A stretch of 64,000 nucleotides of DNA from Streptomyces sp. V1I1 (GCF_030817355.1 NZ_JAUSZH010000001.1:7038501-7102500); one strand, 5' to 3'; counted from the first letter of the stretch, positions 1 to 9,851 are shown. Program-made: numbers and translations. The notes: a model not told the origin generated them from the letters alone.

Positions 1-2
1 GC

Positions 3-323
3 GCGGGGGAGCGGAGCAGCTTCGTCTTCACCGCGCTGGTCTTTTTCGGCGTACTTGCCCTGCTGAGCCGGCCCAAGGTCGTCGCCGACGAGCACGGCGT
101 CACTGTCGTCAACCTCACCCGAACCCGTCGGCTGGAGTGGGCGGAGATCCTGCGGGTGAATCTGCGCCCCGGCGACCCGTGGGTGTTCCTCGACCTCAGC
201 GACGGCACCAGCCTGCCGGTGCTCGGCATCCAGCCCGGCATCGCCAAGGCACAGGCCATCAGTGACGCCCGCGCGCTGCGGGCGCTCGTGGAGAGCCGGG
301 GCATCCGCGCGGACGAGGACTGA
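3..323 (+). CDS. PH domain-containing membrane protein, C-terminal fragment
   Basis: The window opens inside this gene, so the start is missing. The readable frame gives about 106 residues ending in RGIRADED. A hydrophobic stretch (FVFTALVFFGVLALL) is followed by a short beta-rich module containing EHGVTVVNL and LEWAEILRVNL, which is the pattern of the bacterial PH-like domain found in many small actinobacterial membrane proteins. The role of this family is not established. It is co-directional with the CBS-domain genes downstream but separated by about 236 bp, so it probably ends its own transcription unit. Family assignment is by pattern only. Confidence 0.6.
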   Translation, partial: AGERSSFVFTALVFFGVLALLSRPKVVADEHGVTVVNLTRTRRLEWAEILRVNLRPGDPWVFLDLSDGTSLPVLGIQPGIAKAQAISDARALRALVESRGIRADED

Positions 324-559
324 GCGGCCACACCCCTGCCGCGTCGGCCGCCCGCCGGCTGTGTCTTCCCGGGGGACACGCCCCGAGCCTCCCGGCTCAA
401 AACGATTACTCTGGTGGCCGGTGGCGACAAGCTCGCCCTCCCCGCATCACCCGGCCGCCAGCGGCCCGCGGGGCACCTGCGACCCGAGGAGTGACTCCCT
501 CCAGCAATGGACGGATCGTCCGGTAGTACCTGCGCCGCCCCCTCCCAGGAGGCGGCGGC

Positions 560-1900
560 ATGATCATCCCCCTGTTGCTGCTTGCCGCAGCGTTCCTCCT
601 GATCCTCGCCAACGGCTTCTTCGTGGCGGCCGAGTTCGGCCTCGTCACGGTGGAGCGGCCCGATGCCGAGCGCGCCGCCGCCGAGGGCGACCGCCGCGCC
701 CGCCGTGTCGTCAAGGCACTGCGGGAGCTGTCCTTCCAGCTCTCCGGCACCCAGCTCGGCATCACCATCACCTCGCTCGTCGTCGGTATGCTCGCCGAAC
801 CCGCCCTGGCCCAGCTGCTCGACGGGCCGCTGACCGCGACCGGGCTGCCCGAAGGGGCCGTCTCCGGGGTCGCGGTGGTGATCGGGATGCTGTTCGCCTC
901 CGCCGTCCAGATGGTGATCGGCGAGCTCGTTCCCAAGAACTGGGCGGTCTCCCGGCCGTTGCAGGTCGCGCGGTTCGTCGCAGGACCGCAGCATCTCTTC
1001 TCGACCGTCTTCCGCCCCGTCATCACCCTGCTCAACGCGGTCGCCAACCGCCTCGTACGGCTGTTCGGCGTCGAACCGGCCGAGGAGCTGGCATCCGCCC
1101 GCACCCCCGGCGAGCTGGTCTCGCTGGCCCGACACTCGGCACGGGCCGGCGCGCTGGAGCAGGACACCGCGGATCTGTTCGTACGGACCCTTTCGCTCGG
1201 CCACCTCACCGCGCAGCATGTGATGACCCCGCGGGTGAAGATGAGCGCTCTCCAGTCCGACGCCACCGCGGCGGACGTCCTCAACCTCACCCGCGCCACC
1301 GGCCTTTCGCGCTTCCCCGTCTACCGGGAGCGCATCGACGAGATCGTCGGGATGGTGCACCTCAAGGACGCCCTCGCTGTCCCGGTCGAGGAGCGGCTGC
1401 GCACCCGCGTCGACCGGGTCGCCGTACCGCCGCTGCTGGTGCCCGAGACACTCCCGGTGCAGCAGCTCCTGGAGCGGCTGCGCAGCGAGCAGCCCATCGC
1501 GGTGGTGGTCGACGAGTACGGCGGCACGGCCGGAGTCGTCACCCTGGAGGACATCATCGAGGAGCTCGTCGGCGAGGTCCGCGACGAGCACGACGCCGAG
1601 GCCGACGGGCGGCCCGAACTCGCCCCGGTGGCCGCTGAGGAAGGCAGCCCCGCCTGGGAGGCCGACGGCAGCTGCCGGGTCCTCACGCTGCGCCGGATAG
1701 GCCTCGATGTGCCCGACGGCCCGTACGAGACCGTGGCGGGTCTCGTCGCCGATCTTCTGGGGCGCATCCCCGCCCCCGGTGACCGGGCCGAACTGCCCGG
1801 CTGGCGGCTCTCGGTGCGGCAGGTGGACCGCTACCGCGCCGAACGGGTGCGCCTGGTGCGTACCGCCGATGTGCCGGCCGTGACGGAGGCCGCCCGATGA
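560..1900 (+). CDS. Hemolysin-family protein (CNNM + CBS pair + CorC/HlyC domain)
   Basis: This is a 446-residue integral membrane protein of the CNNM/HCC family, which in other bacteria is linked to divalent cation (Mg2+/Co2+) transport or tolerance. The N-terminal third is the CNNM domain with a first membrane segment (LLLLAAAFLLILANGFFVAAEFGLV) and further hydrophobic segments around residues 95-130. A CBS pair follows, with HVMTPRVKMSAL and the second repeat ending VVVDEYGGTAGVVTLEDIIEELVGE. The C-terminus carries the CorC/HlyC-type domain (LTLRRIGLDVPDGPYETVAGLV). The ATG at 560 has GGAGG just upstream. Its stop overlaps the start of the next gene by 4 bp, so the two are translationally coupled. 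The old name hemolysin does not imply lytic activity. Confidence 0.88.
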   Translation: MIIPLLLLAAAFLLILANGFFVAAEFGLVTVERPDAERAAAEGDRRARRVVKALRELSFQLSGTQLGITITSLVVGMLAEPALAQLLDGPLTATGLPEGAVSGVAVVIGMLFASAVQMVIGELVPKNWAVSRPLQVARFVAGPQHLFSTVFRPVITLLNAVANRLVRLFGVEPAEELASARTPGELVSLARHSARAGALEQDTADLFVRTLSLGHLTAQHVMTPRVKMSALQSDATAADVLNLTRATGLSRFPVYRERIDEIVGMVHLKDALAVPVEERLRTRVDRVAVPPLLVPETLPVQQLLERLRSEQPIAVVVDEYGGTAGVVTLEDIIEELVGEVRDEHDAEADGRPELAPVAAEEGSPAWEADGSCRVLTLRRIGLDVPDGPYETVAGLVADLLGRIPAPGDRAELPGWRLSVRQVDRYRAERVRLVRTADVPAVTEAAR

Positions 1901-2988
1901 GCGTCCTCCAACTGCTGTTCGCGCTGCTCCTGGTGCTGGCGAACGGATTCTTCGTCGGCGCCGAGTTCGCCCTCGTCTCCGTACGCCGCAGCCAGATCGA
2001 ACCGCTTGCCGCAGCAGGTTCCTCGCGGGCCCGGCAGGTGCTGCACGGCCTGGAGAACCTGCCCCAGATGATGGCGGCCGCACAGTTCGGCATCACCATC
2101 TGCTCGCTGACACTCGGCGCGGTGGCCGAGCCGACGGTCGCGCAACTGGTGGAACCGGTCTTCCACGCGGCCCATGTGCCCGAGGGCCTGATCCATCCGC
2201 TGGGCTATGTCATAGCCCTGGCTGTGGTCGTCTTCCTGCACCTCGTCATCGGCGAGATGGTCCCGAAGAACCTCGCCATGGCCGCCCCCGAGAAGACCTC
2301 GCTCTGGCTGAGCCCGGGCCTGGTGGGCTTCGCCCGGCTGTGCCGCCCGGTCACGGTCGGACTCGGCGCCTGTGCCCGGCTGGTGCTGCGGGCCTTCCGC
2401 GTCGAGCCGAAGGACGAGGTGGAGGCGGTCTTCACAAGCGAGCAGCTGAACCGTCTCGTCGAGGACTCGGGCCAGGCGGGTCTCCTTCAGCCGGCCGAAC
2501 AGGAGCGGCTCGAGGACGCGCTGGAGCTGGGCAGCCGCCCGGTGACCGATGTGCTGATCGCCCGCTCCACACTCGTGACGGTCCCGCCCTCGGTCACCCC
2601 GCGCCAGATCGAGGAGCTGACGGTACGCACTGGCTACTCCCGCTTTCCGGTCTGCGCGGAGGGCACGGGCCCCTATATGGGCTACCTCCACGTCAAGGAC
2701 GTACTCGATCTGGAGGACCGTGAACGGGCCGTGCCCCAGCACATCTGGCGTCCCATGGCGACCCTGCGGGCCGAACTCCCCCTGGACGACGCTCTCACCG
2801 TGATGCGCCGCGCGGCCACCCACCTCGCCCAGGTCGCCGACGCGTCCGGCCGGGTGCTGGGACTGGTCGCACTGGAGGACGTCCTGGAAATGCTGGTCGG
2901 CGAGGTCCGTGACCCGTCCCACCGGGTGACGGTGCCCCGGGTGCCCCAGGCGGCCCAGCCGGCACTGGACACCGCGCTGACCGGCTGA
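1897..2988 (+). CDS. Hemolysin-family protein lacking the CorC domain (CNNM + CBS)
   Basis: A 363-residue paralogue of the preceding protein starting at an ATGA overlap. It has the same CNNM transmembrane start (LLFALLLVLANGFFVGAEFALVSVRR) and a CBS pair ending VADASGRVLGLVALEDVLEMLVGEVRDPS. The reading frame stops soon after the second CBS motif, so the CorC/HlyC C-terminal domain of its partner is missing. The canonical DEYGG in CBS2 is replaced by DASGR. Coupled pairs of a longer and a shorter CNNM protein are common in Streptomyces and may form heteromers; that is inference. The next gene is convergent and ends 15 bp away with no obvious terminator between. Confidence 0.87.
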   Translation: MSVLQLLFALLLVLANGFFVGAEFALVSVRRSQIEPLAAAGSSRARQVLHGLENLPQMMAAAQFGITICSLTLGAVAEPTVAQLVEPVFHAAHVPEGLIHPLGYVIALAVVVFLHLVIGEMVPKNLAMAAPEKTSLWLSPGLVGFARLCRPVTVGLGACARLVLRAFRVEPKDEVEAVFTSEQLNRLVEDSGQAGLLQPAEQERLEDALELGSRPVTDVLIARSTLVTVPPSVTPRQIEELTVRTGYSRFPVCAEGTGPYMGYLHVKDVLDLEDRERAVPQHIWRPMATLRAELPLDDALTVMRRAATHLAQVADASGRVLGLVALEDVLEMLVGEVRDPSHRVTVPRVPQAAQPALDTALTG

Positions 2989-3003
2989 GCCTCGGCGCCA
3001 GGT

Positions 3004-4899
3004 TCAGACCTGCGGAGGATCCTGCGGGCCGCGGTCGACAGGACCGCGGCCCGACAGGACCTCGCCGTACGCCTGCATCAGATCGGGCAGCCGCAGTGTG
3101 GAGAGGTCCTCGCGGGTGGGCGTGCCCGGGTATCCGGACAGCCGCAGATCCCGGTAGGCGCAGCTCTTCTCGTACAGGGTGCGCAGAAAACGGCCGTTGC
3201 CGAGCTCGTCGATCCAACCCTGGTCGACCACGTGCCCGCTGATCGAGCGCAGCTCATCGCGGACCTCGTCGTCCCACACATCGCCGTTCTCGGCGGCCAG
3301 CACTTCGCCGATCGCGGTCAGTTCGAGAGGGCGGTACGAGGGGAAGTCGACCCGTGTGGTGAAGCGGGAGGAGAGCCCTGGGTTGGAGGCGAGCAGCCGG
3401 TCCATGCCCTCCGGGTAGCCGGCCAGGATGACCACCAGGTGGTGGCGGTTGTCCTCGGCGCGCTTGAGGAGGACCTGGAGGGCCTCGTCGCCGTACGCGT
3501 CGCCCTTGGAGTAGCCGGTGTTGGAGAGGCTGTACGCCTCGTCCACGAACAGCACACCGCCGAGCGCCGAGTCGATCAGCTCATTGGCCTTCACCGCCGT
3601 CTGGCCCAGGAACTCTCCCACCAGGTCGGAGCGTTGGGCCTCCACCAGATGGTCGCCGCCGAGCAGCCCGAGCGCGTAGAAGACCCGGCCGAGAATGCGG
3701 GCGACGGTGGTCTTGCCCGTGCCGGACGGGCCCGAGAAGACAAAGTGCCGTTTCGGCGGCTGGACCGGGAGGCCCTGGCCGGCGCGCAGCCTGGCCATCT
3801 TCAGCTGCGCCGACAAGGCCTTGACCTGCCGCTTGACCGGCTCCAGTCCGACCATCCGCTCCAGCTCGGCGAGTGCCTCGCCGAGCAGCACCGGATCGGT
3901 GGGGCCTGCCGGAAACGCCGGGGGCGCCGGCTGGGCCGGCACCACCGCCCTGTGCCGTGCGCCCCCGGGCGGGACGCTCGGCACGGAGCCGGGGAGCTGG
4001 GTCTGCGGATCGGCGGCCATCCGTGCCTCGGCCGCGACCGGCCCCTCGCCGTCGGCCTGCCCGTCCACCGCGTCCTGGCCGAAGCCCGCAAGCGACACGG
4101 CCGCGTACCCGGACGACTCGTCGTACCCGTCGATGCCGTCGTACTCCGCGATCGCCGCGAGTCGCGCGGAGGTGTCCATGAAGGCCGGGTCGATCCTGTG
4201 CACCGCCCGGTACAGCGGCAGGGCGGCGGCGCTGCGGCCGGTGCCTTCGTGCGCACGCGCCAGCCAGTAGCGCAGCTCCTTGCGCTGCGGCTGCTCGCTG
4301 CGACAGCGCATCAGGGCGGCGGAGAGCAGCGGCTCGGCCTGCCCGTACATCTCCAGGCGTACGCGTGCCATGCCGCCGAACAGCCCGGCCTCGATGCCCA
4401 GTAACGGATCGTTGATCAGCGGCTCGGTGTGGCGTACGAGCTGTTCCCAGTCCTTGACCAGATACGCGCGGCAGGCGTGCAGAAAGCGCACCTGCGGGTC
4501 CGCGTCGACCGGCGGCAGCCCGGCGAGTGCCTGGTCCAGCTCCGGCACATGGCGGCCGTCGAGCCAGTGGGAGGCGTGCGCGAGCAGCAGATCGCGCGGG
4601 CTCTCCAGCACCGGCTGGACCCACCAGCCCAGCCAGTACCAGGAGTTGAGGGTGCGGCGGTGGCGGGCGCGCTGGTCGCCGAAGCGTTCGCGGGTGCTGT
4701 ACATGCGCAGCAGCGCGGTCGTGGTGTCGACGCGCAGGGCATGGAGCCCGAGCCAGCCGTCGGCCATCCCGGGATCGAGCCGCACGGCGGTTCGGAACTC
4801 CTCCTCCGCCTGCGGATACGCACCCATCGTGCAGGCGTCCACGCCGCGCACCCAGGCGAGGTCGGCCGGGGCCGGTACGCCCTGCGTGCCGATGTCCAT
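3004..4899 (-). CDS. TPR plus AAA+ ATPase (EccA/CbxX-like) with a TTA codon
   Basis: A 631-residue protein. The N-terminal half is helical and TPR-like (QAEEEFRTAVRLDPGMADGW; ALPLYRAVHRIDPAF). After a Pro/Ala/Gly-rich linker comes a CbxX/CfqX-type AAA+ domain with Walker A GPSGTGKT (about residues 389-397), Walker B LFVDEAYSL (Asp about 453) and a helical lid. This is the architecture of EccA-type cytosolic ATPases of type VII secretion, but no other secretion gene lies nearby, so the substrate is unknown. The ATG at 4899 is chosen because GGGGGA lies just upstream; in-frame ATG/GTG codons further up lack a ribosome site. Codon 166 (4402-4404) is TTA, the only one I noticed in the window, so translation should need the bldA tRNA. 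Confidence 0.85.
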   Translation of the reverse strand: MDIGTQGVPAPADLAWVRGVDACTMGAYPQAEEEFRTAVRLDPGMADGWLGLHALRVDTTTALLRMYSTRERFGDQRARHRRTLNSWYWLGWWVQPVLESPRDLLLAHASHWLDGRHVPELDQALAGLPPVDADPQVRFLHACRAYLVKDWEQLVRHTEPLINDPLLGIEAGLFGGMARVRLEMYGQAEPLLSAALMRCRSEQPQRKELRYWLARAHEGTGRSAAALPLYRAVHRIDPAFMDTSARLAAIAEYDGIDGYDESSGYAAVSLAGFGQDAVDGQADGEGPVAAEARMAADPQTQLPGSVPSVPPGGARHRAVVPAQPAPPAFPAGPTDPVLLGEALAELERMVGLEPVKRQVKALSAQLKMARLRAGQGLPVQPPKRHFVFSGPSGTGKTTVARILGRVFYALGLLGGDHLVEAQRSDLVGEFLGQTAVKANELIDSALGGVLFVDEAYSLSNTGYSKGDAYGDEALQVLLKRAEDNRHHLVVILAGYPEGMDRLLASNPGLSSRFTTRVDFPSYRPLELTAIGEVLAAENGDVWDDEVRDELRSISGHVVDQGWIDELGNGRFLRTLYEKSCAYRDLRLSGYPGTPTREDLSTLRLPDLMQAYGEVLSGRGPVDRGPQDPPQV

Positions 4900-5058
4900 C
4901 AGGTCCCCCACAAAAGTGCACCTGTCGTGTGTCTCCCGGGGGGCACGGCGCCCGACAGCGGCTTCGCCGCGGGCCAGACCTCCGGTGCCGGGCGGACGCC
5001 CGGCGGGCAACGCACTGAACCACCTTGCCGTGGACGGGAATTGACCCCACCGAGGTGC

Positions 5059-5088
5059 ATCGTACCTGCGCAAAGGGGTTGCGACGAA
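5059..5088 (-). promoter_or_regulatory. Candidate promoter of the TPR-AAA+ gene
   Basis: On the minus strand TTCGTC and TACGAT are separated by 18 bp, about 160 bp upstream of the ATG at 4899. The -10 element is good and the -35 element moderate. The rest of the 4900-5312 stretch holds a GC-rich leader and the terminator at 5173-5210; I see no gene in it. Confidence 0.4.
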
Positions 5089-5172
5089 GGGCGCGGCAAG
5101 CTGTCCGGTGGCCGTGACCCTGGGTAAGCGGGGGCGGGGTGCCGCGCCGGTGATGCGGGGGAGAGGGCAGAA

Positions 5173-5210
5173 CGAAGCCCCCGATCACGGGGGAACAACC
5201 GGGGGCTTCG
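5173..5210 (-). terminator. Intrinsic terminator downstream of the uridine-kinase-like gene
   Basis: CGAAGCCCCC at 5173-5182 pairs perfectly with GGGGGCTTCG at 5201-5210 around an 18-nt loop. It lies about 100 bp past the stop of the minus-strand gene at 5313 and upstream of the AAA+ gene promoter, so it should insulate the two. Confidence 0.65.
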
Positions 5211-5312
5211 CGTCTGCGGCGGCTCCGGAAAGCCGCACATTGAGAACGTAAGACCTGTACGCCTCCTCGGTCAAGAAGAGTTGAGGCACTCTTGAGGCGG
5301 AATTCCGACTGC

Positions 5313-5945
5313 TCAGTATGTCGGGGGAAAGCAGTCACCCTGTGTGATGACTTGATTCGGACGCGCTGTCGCAGCAGGTCCCGGGCGCCACTCATAACCC
5401 TCGTGGCACTCACGTACCAGGGCATCGGCGTACAGACGTGAGGGGTCCGCGGCGAAATGGCGTGTCTCCGCCACTGTCCAGCCGTCCCAGAAGGCGGAAA
5501 GTCCGCTTCCGTCGCGTCGGCGGCCCCGCTGCCAGGACTCTTCTGCGTCCCGCTCCATCCACAGCAGCCACGCCAGATACGGGCGCAACTCCCGTCGCCC
5601 TGCTCCCACGCCCTCGATCAGCACGACAGGAGCGGCCTCCAGCGCGCGTGGCGGACCGAAGCGGCGCAGATTCCAGTCGTACGGGTCGTAGTGCGCCGTC
5701 CGGCCGTGCGCGAGGGGATCGATCACCTGGGTCAGCATCCGGTCCGTCCACGCGAAGAACTCCTCGTGGGTGGCGAGATCGTCCAGATGGAGCACCGGCA
5801 CATCGTCGCCGACTGCCGCCGCGAGCCGGGCGGCGAAGGTGCTCTTGCCCGATCCGGCGTGGCCGTCGATCCCGATCAGCCGCACGGGTCCGCACGATGG
5901 CGGGAGTGTGCGCAGCGCCGGGGCCTGCCGGTCGAGGTCGTCCAT
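5313..5945 (-). CDS. Uridine kinase-like P-loop protein
   Basis: A 210-residue cytosolic protein with a Walker A motif GHAGSGKST near residue 28 and a downstream DD pair (VLHLDDLATHEEFF) as in the uridine kinase/phosphoribulokinase superfamily. The middle region (YDPYDWNLRRFGPPRALEAAPVVLIEGVGAGRRELRPYLAW) matches the acceptor-binding and Walker B part of that fold. Streptomyces carry several such proteins annotated as uridine kinase; the true acceptor is not proven, so nucleoside or another small molecule is possible. It is a single gene, divergent from the peptidase at 6117, with a shared 171-bp promoter region that contains a perfect 12-bp palindrome. Confidence 0.7.
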   Translation of the reverse strand: MDDLDRQAPALRTLPPSCGPVRLIGIDGHAGSGKSTFAARLAAAVGDDVPVLHLDDLATHEEFFAWTDRMLTQVIDPLAHGRTAHYDPYDWNLRRFGPPRALEAAPVVLIEGVGAGRRELRPYLAWLLWMERDAEESWQRGRRRDGSGLSAFWDGWTVAETRHFAADPSRLYADALVRECHEGYEWRPGPAATARPNQVITQGDCFPPTY

Positions 5946-6017
5946 GCCGCAAGCCTATGAGGGCGGCGGGCCCCGCCGCAGGTCACTCCCCCTGCGGGGG
6001 GACCCCCAGTGGACGAG

Positions 6018-6029
6018 ACCAATATTGGT
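6018..6029. promoter_or_regulatory. Perfect palindrome ACCAATATTGGT, candidate operator
   Basis: A 12-bp perfect AT-containing palindrome in the divergent region between the uridine-kinase-like gene (start 5945) and the C39 peptidase gene (start 6117). Its AT content stands out from the surroundings, and its position suits repression or activation of either gene. The regulator is unknown. Confidence 0.4.
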
Positions 6030-6116
6030 GGCGCGACGCGTCTCCGGGCGCTGGCAGAAGTCCGCCCGGACCCGCAATAGTTGCCCCACTGTCGCGCACC
6101 CTGACTTGGGGGTCCC

Positions 6117-7541
6117 ATGACCAGAGCTACTTCGCGCCGAGCCGTGCTGAGCGCCGCGATCGGGGCAGCGGCGGGTGCGGGTGCGCTGTCCTCGTCCGCG
6201 ATGCCGGCCGCCGCCGCGCCGGGCGGGACGCTCCCGGAGCCGGAATCCGTCGGGCCCGCGGAGTCCGCCGGGCCTGCGGGAGGCACAGGGCCCGCGGGAC
6301 GCGCGCCCGCGCCGGCCGTGGACAACCACTTCTGGACCTCGTACACCGACTGGCGCCTCGGCACCGCGGCCGGCACCCGGGCCGTCGCGGGAAGCCGCCC
6401 CGGCCTGGTCATCGAGGGCCCCACTGGCCGCACCGACTACACCGACCCGCACACCGGACAGACCACCACCTGGGAGTACGGCACCTGGACCTCGCCCGTC
6501 CACCTCTCCCGGGTGCCCGCGACGGAGGTCATCGCCTCCTGGAACGCGCGCACCCCGGCCGGCACCTGGCTCCAGGTCGAGCTGCGCGGCAGCTACTCCG
6601 ACGCCACCCGGACGCCCTGGTTCGTGATGGGCCGCTGGGCGGCGGGTGACGGCGACATCCGGCGTACCTCCCTCGACGACCAGACGGACGGGAAGGCGAG
6701 CATCTGGACCGACACCTTCTCCGTCGATGACGCTTCGAGCGGGCTGCGGCTGAACTCGTACCAGCTACGGCTGACCCTCTACCGCAGGCCCGGCACGAAA
6801 CTGACGCCCACCGTCTGGCGGCTCGGCGCGATGGCCTCCGACATCCCCGACCGCTTCACCGTGCCCGCGTCTACGCCGGGGCTCGTGCGCGAGCTGCCCG
6901 TGCCGCGCTATTCGCAGAACACGCACATCGGCCAGTATCCGGAGTACGACAACGGCGGTGAGGCGTGGTGCAGCCCCACCTCATCGCAGATGATCATCGA
7001 ATACTGGGGCCGGAAGCCCACCCCGGCCGACCTGTCCTGGGTGAACCCGGCCTTCGCCGATCCGCAGGTCTGCCACGCGGCCCGCTTCACCTTCGACCAC
7101 CAGTACAACGGGTGCGGAAACTGGCCCTTCAACGCCGCCTACGCGGCCACCTACCAGGACATGAGCGCGGTCGTCACCCGGCTGTCCTCGCTCAGCGACC
7201 TGGAGACCTTGATCCGGGCCGGCATCCCGGCCATAACGTCCCAGTCCTTTCTCAAGGGAGAGCTGACCGGGGCGGGCTACGGGACCTCCGGGCATGTGAT
7301 GACGGTGATCGGCTTCACGGCCGGCGGCGATGTGATCGCCAACGATCCGGCATCGGCCGGTAACGAGGCCGTACGCCGGGTCTACAAGCGCGCCGAGTGG
7401 GAGACGATCTGGCTCCGCACCAAGCGCTACAACGCGAGCGGCAAAGTGGTCTCCGGCACAGGCGGCGTCTGCTACCTGTACTGGCCCGCCGGCCCGACGG
7501 CCGCCCAGCGCCGGGCTCTGGCGGCATTCGGCATCCGCTGA
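6117..7541 (+). CDS. Secreted C39-like cysteine peptidase (Tat signal)
   Basis: A 474-residue exported protein. The N-terminus TRATSRRAVLSAAIG is followed by a hydrophobic run and ends in AMPAAAAPGG, a twin-arginine signal peptide. The region to about residue 260 is a beta-rich domain of unknown function. The C-terminal part is a peptidase C39-like family 2 domain: the candidate nucleophile is Cys285 in GGEAWCSPTSSQMIIEYWG, and the partner His393 is in SGHVMTVIGF, followed by the ANDPAS motif. Substrate is unknown; extracellular protein or wall peptide hydrolysis is the family expectation. The ATG at 6117 follows GGGGGT. The gene is monocistronic, followed at once by a long palindrome. Confidence 0.82.
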   Translation: MTRATSRRAVLSAAIGAAAGAGALSSSAMPAAAAPGGTLPEPESVGPAESAGPAGGTGPAGRAPAPAVDNHFWTSYTDWRLGTAAGTRAVAGSRPGLVIEGPTGRTDYTDPHTGQTTTWEYGTWTSPVHLSRVPATEVIASWNARTPAGTWLQVELRGSYSDATRTPWFVMGRWAAGDGDIRRTSLDDQTDGKASIWTDTFSVDDASSGLRLNSYQLRLTLYRRPGTKLTPTVWRLGAMASDIPDRFTVPASTPGLVRELPVPRYSQNTHIGQYPEYDNGGEAWCSPTSSQMIIEYWGRKPTPADLSWVNPAFADPQVCHAARFTFDHQYNGCGNWPFNAAYAATYQDMSAVVTRLSSLSDLETLIRAGIPAITSQSFLKGELTGAGYGTSGHVMTVIGFTAGGDVIANDPASAGNEAVRRVYKRAEWETIWLRTKRYNASGKVVSGTGGVCYLYWPAGPTAAQRRALAAFGIR

Positions 7542-7554
7542 CGTGCCGAGTGTC

Positions 7555-7588
7555 CCCCGGGGTAGTGACGTACGTCTCTACCCCGGGG
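7555..7588. repeat. 34-bp near-perfect palindrome (terminator or operator)
   Basis: Bases 7555-7588 read the same on both strands except for one mismatched pair (7566/7577). The core is GACGTACGTC (7567-7576), flanked by TAG/CTA and by GGGG/CCCC blocks. It starts 14 bp after the C39 peptidase stop and lies 72 bp before the next start codon. As RNA it would form a 13-15 bp hairpin and could terminate the peptidase transcript, though no U-run follows. As DNA it could be an operator for the nearby TetR regulator. Confidence 0.6.
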
Positions 7589-7659
7589 CCGGTATCGCTG
7601 GCACTGTGGATGGGTCACCCGGGGGGACGCACCTGCCAGCCGACTGAACGAGACGCACC

Positions 7660-7818
7660 ATGACTTCGACCGCTGCCACCGCTGCCACCGCCGCCCGCGC
7701 CGAGACCCGCGCCCGCACCGGCGGCCCCGAGGACGGCTCCAGGGTCCTCGAGCACGTTCTCGGCTGGACGCTCGTCGTCGTCCTCGCCATGTTCGTCACC
7801 CAGCTCGGCCTGATCTGA
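7660..7818 (+). CDS. Small single-pass membrane protein (52 aa)
   Basis: A short open frame beginning with an Ala/Thr-rich segment (MTSTAATAATAARAETRART) and ending in one hydrophobic helix (LGWTLVVVLAMFVTQLGLI). Codon use follows the Streptomyces third-position GC pattern. No family is recognised with certainty. The upstream bases (GAACGAGACGCACC) give only a weak ribosome site. It sits between the 34-bp palindrome and a TetR gene 51 bp downstream, so it could be the target or partner of that regulator. Translation is likely but unproven. Confidence 0.6.
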   Translation: MTSTAATAATAARAETRARTGGPEDGSRVLEHVLGWTLVVVLAMFVTQLGLI

Positions 7819-7868
7819 GGTCTGCCATACTGCGCGGATTCTGTGGCAGTTGGAGACTGGGGTCGAAC

Positions 7869-8543
7869 TTGAATAATGGTCAACGGTGTGGCGCGACCGG
7901 ACGATCCCAGATACGCCGCGGTGAACTCATCGCAACCGGACGGAAGTTGTTCGCCGACACTTCCTACGACGCGCTGTCGATGGACGACATCGCCAGACAC
8001 GCCGGAGTCGCCAAGGGCCTGGTCTACTACTACTTCAAAAGCAAGCGCGGCTACTACCTCGCCATCATCGAGGACTCGATGGCCGACCTCGTCTCGCGCG
8101 CCGCGGGCGACACCGAGCTGCCGCGCGCCGAGCGTGTGTACCGCACGGTCGACGGCTATCTGCGCTTCGCCCATGACCATCAGGCGGCGTTCCGCACGAT
8201 CGTCACGGGCGGCGTCGGCTTCGACACCCAGGTGCAGTCGATACGGGACGCGGTGCGCGAGGAGCTGATCGCGGCCATCGCCGAAGGCGCCTACGGCAAC
8301 CGTGACATCCCCATGCTGGCCCGGCTGGCGCTGCTCGGCTGGCTCAGCGGCGTCGAGGGGATCACCCTCGACTGGCTGGGCCACCAGGAGCCGGCGCGCG
8401 AGACCGTGTGCGCGCTACTGATTCGGATGCTGCGCGGCACGCTCCACACGATCGCGGAGTTCGAGCCCGAGTGCCCTGAACCGCCGGCCGAGTCCCTGCC
8501 GGCCGCGCTCGCCGAGGCCGTGCCCGAGCCGGCCCAGGCATGA
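7869..8543 (+). CDS. TetR/AcrR family transcriptional regulator
   Basis: A 224-residue regulator. The N-terminal helix-turn-helix spans about residues 17-62 and is typical (RGELIATGRKLFADTSYDALSMDDIARHAGVAKGLVYYYFKSKRGYYLAIIEDS). The rest is a helical ligand-binding domain with no recognisable specificity. The start is taken as TTG at 7869, preceded by GGGG 6-9 bp upstream; no ATG or GTG lies suitably close before the HTH. The ligand is unknown. The palindrome at 7555-7588 upstream of the small membrane gene is an obvious candidate site. It ends in a strong bidirectional terminator shared with the chitinase. Confidence 0.85.
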   Translation: MNNGQRCGATGRSQIRRGELIATGRKLFADTSYDALSMDDIARHAGVAKGLVYYYFKSKRGYYLAIIEDSMADLVSRAAGDTELPRAERVYRTVDGYLRFAHDHQAAFRTIVTGGVGFDTQVQSIRDAVREELIAAIAEGAYGNRDIPMLARLALLGWLSGVEGITLDWLGHQEPARETVCALLIRMLRGTLHTIAEFEPECPEPPAESLPAALAEAVPEPAQA

Positions 8544-8546
8544 CGC

Positions 8547-8580
8547 GAGGGCGGGCAGCCGCACCCGGCTGCCCGCCCTC
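8547..8580. terminator. Bidirectional terminator between TetR and chitinase genes
   Basis: A perfect 15-bp stem (8547-8561 with 8566-8580) and a 4-nt loop CACC between the convergent TetR and chitinase genes. Confidence 0.85.
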
Positions 8581-8594
8581 ATCGTGTCCGCAGG

Positions 8595-9851
<1,257 letters not shown>

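Noticed and set aside
560..2988. Pore-forming hemolysins
   Set aside because: The names come from the TlyC annotation; the domains are CNNM and CBS, typical of ion transport proteins.
3004..4899. Type VII secretion locus
   Set aside because: Only an EccA-like ATPase is present; no EccB, C, D, E, mycosin or WXG100 gene is in the window.
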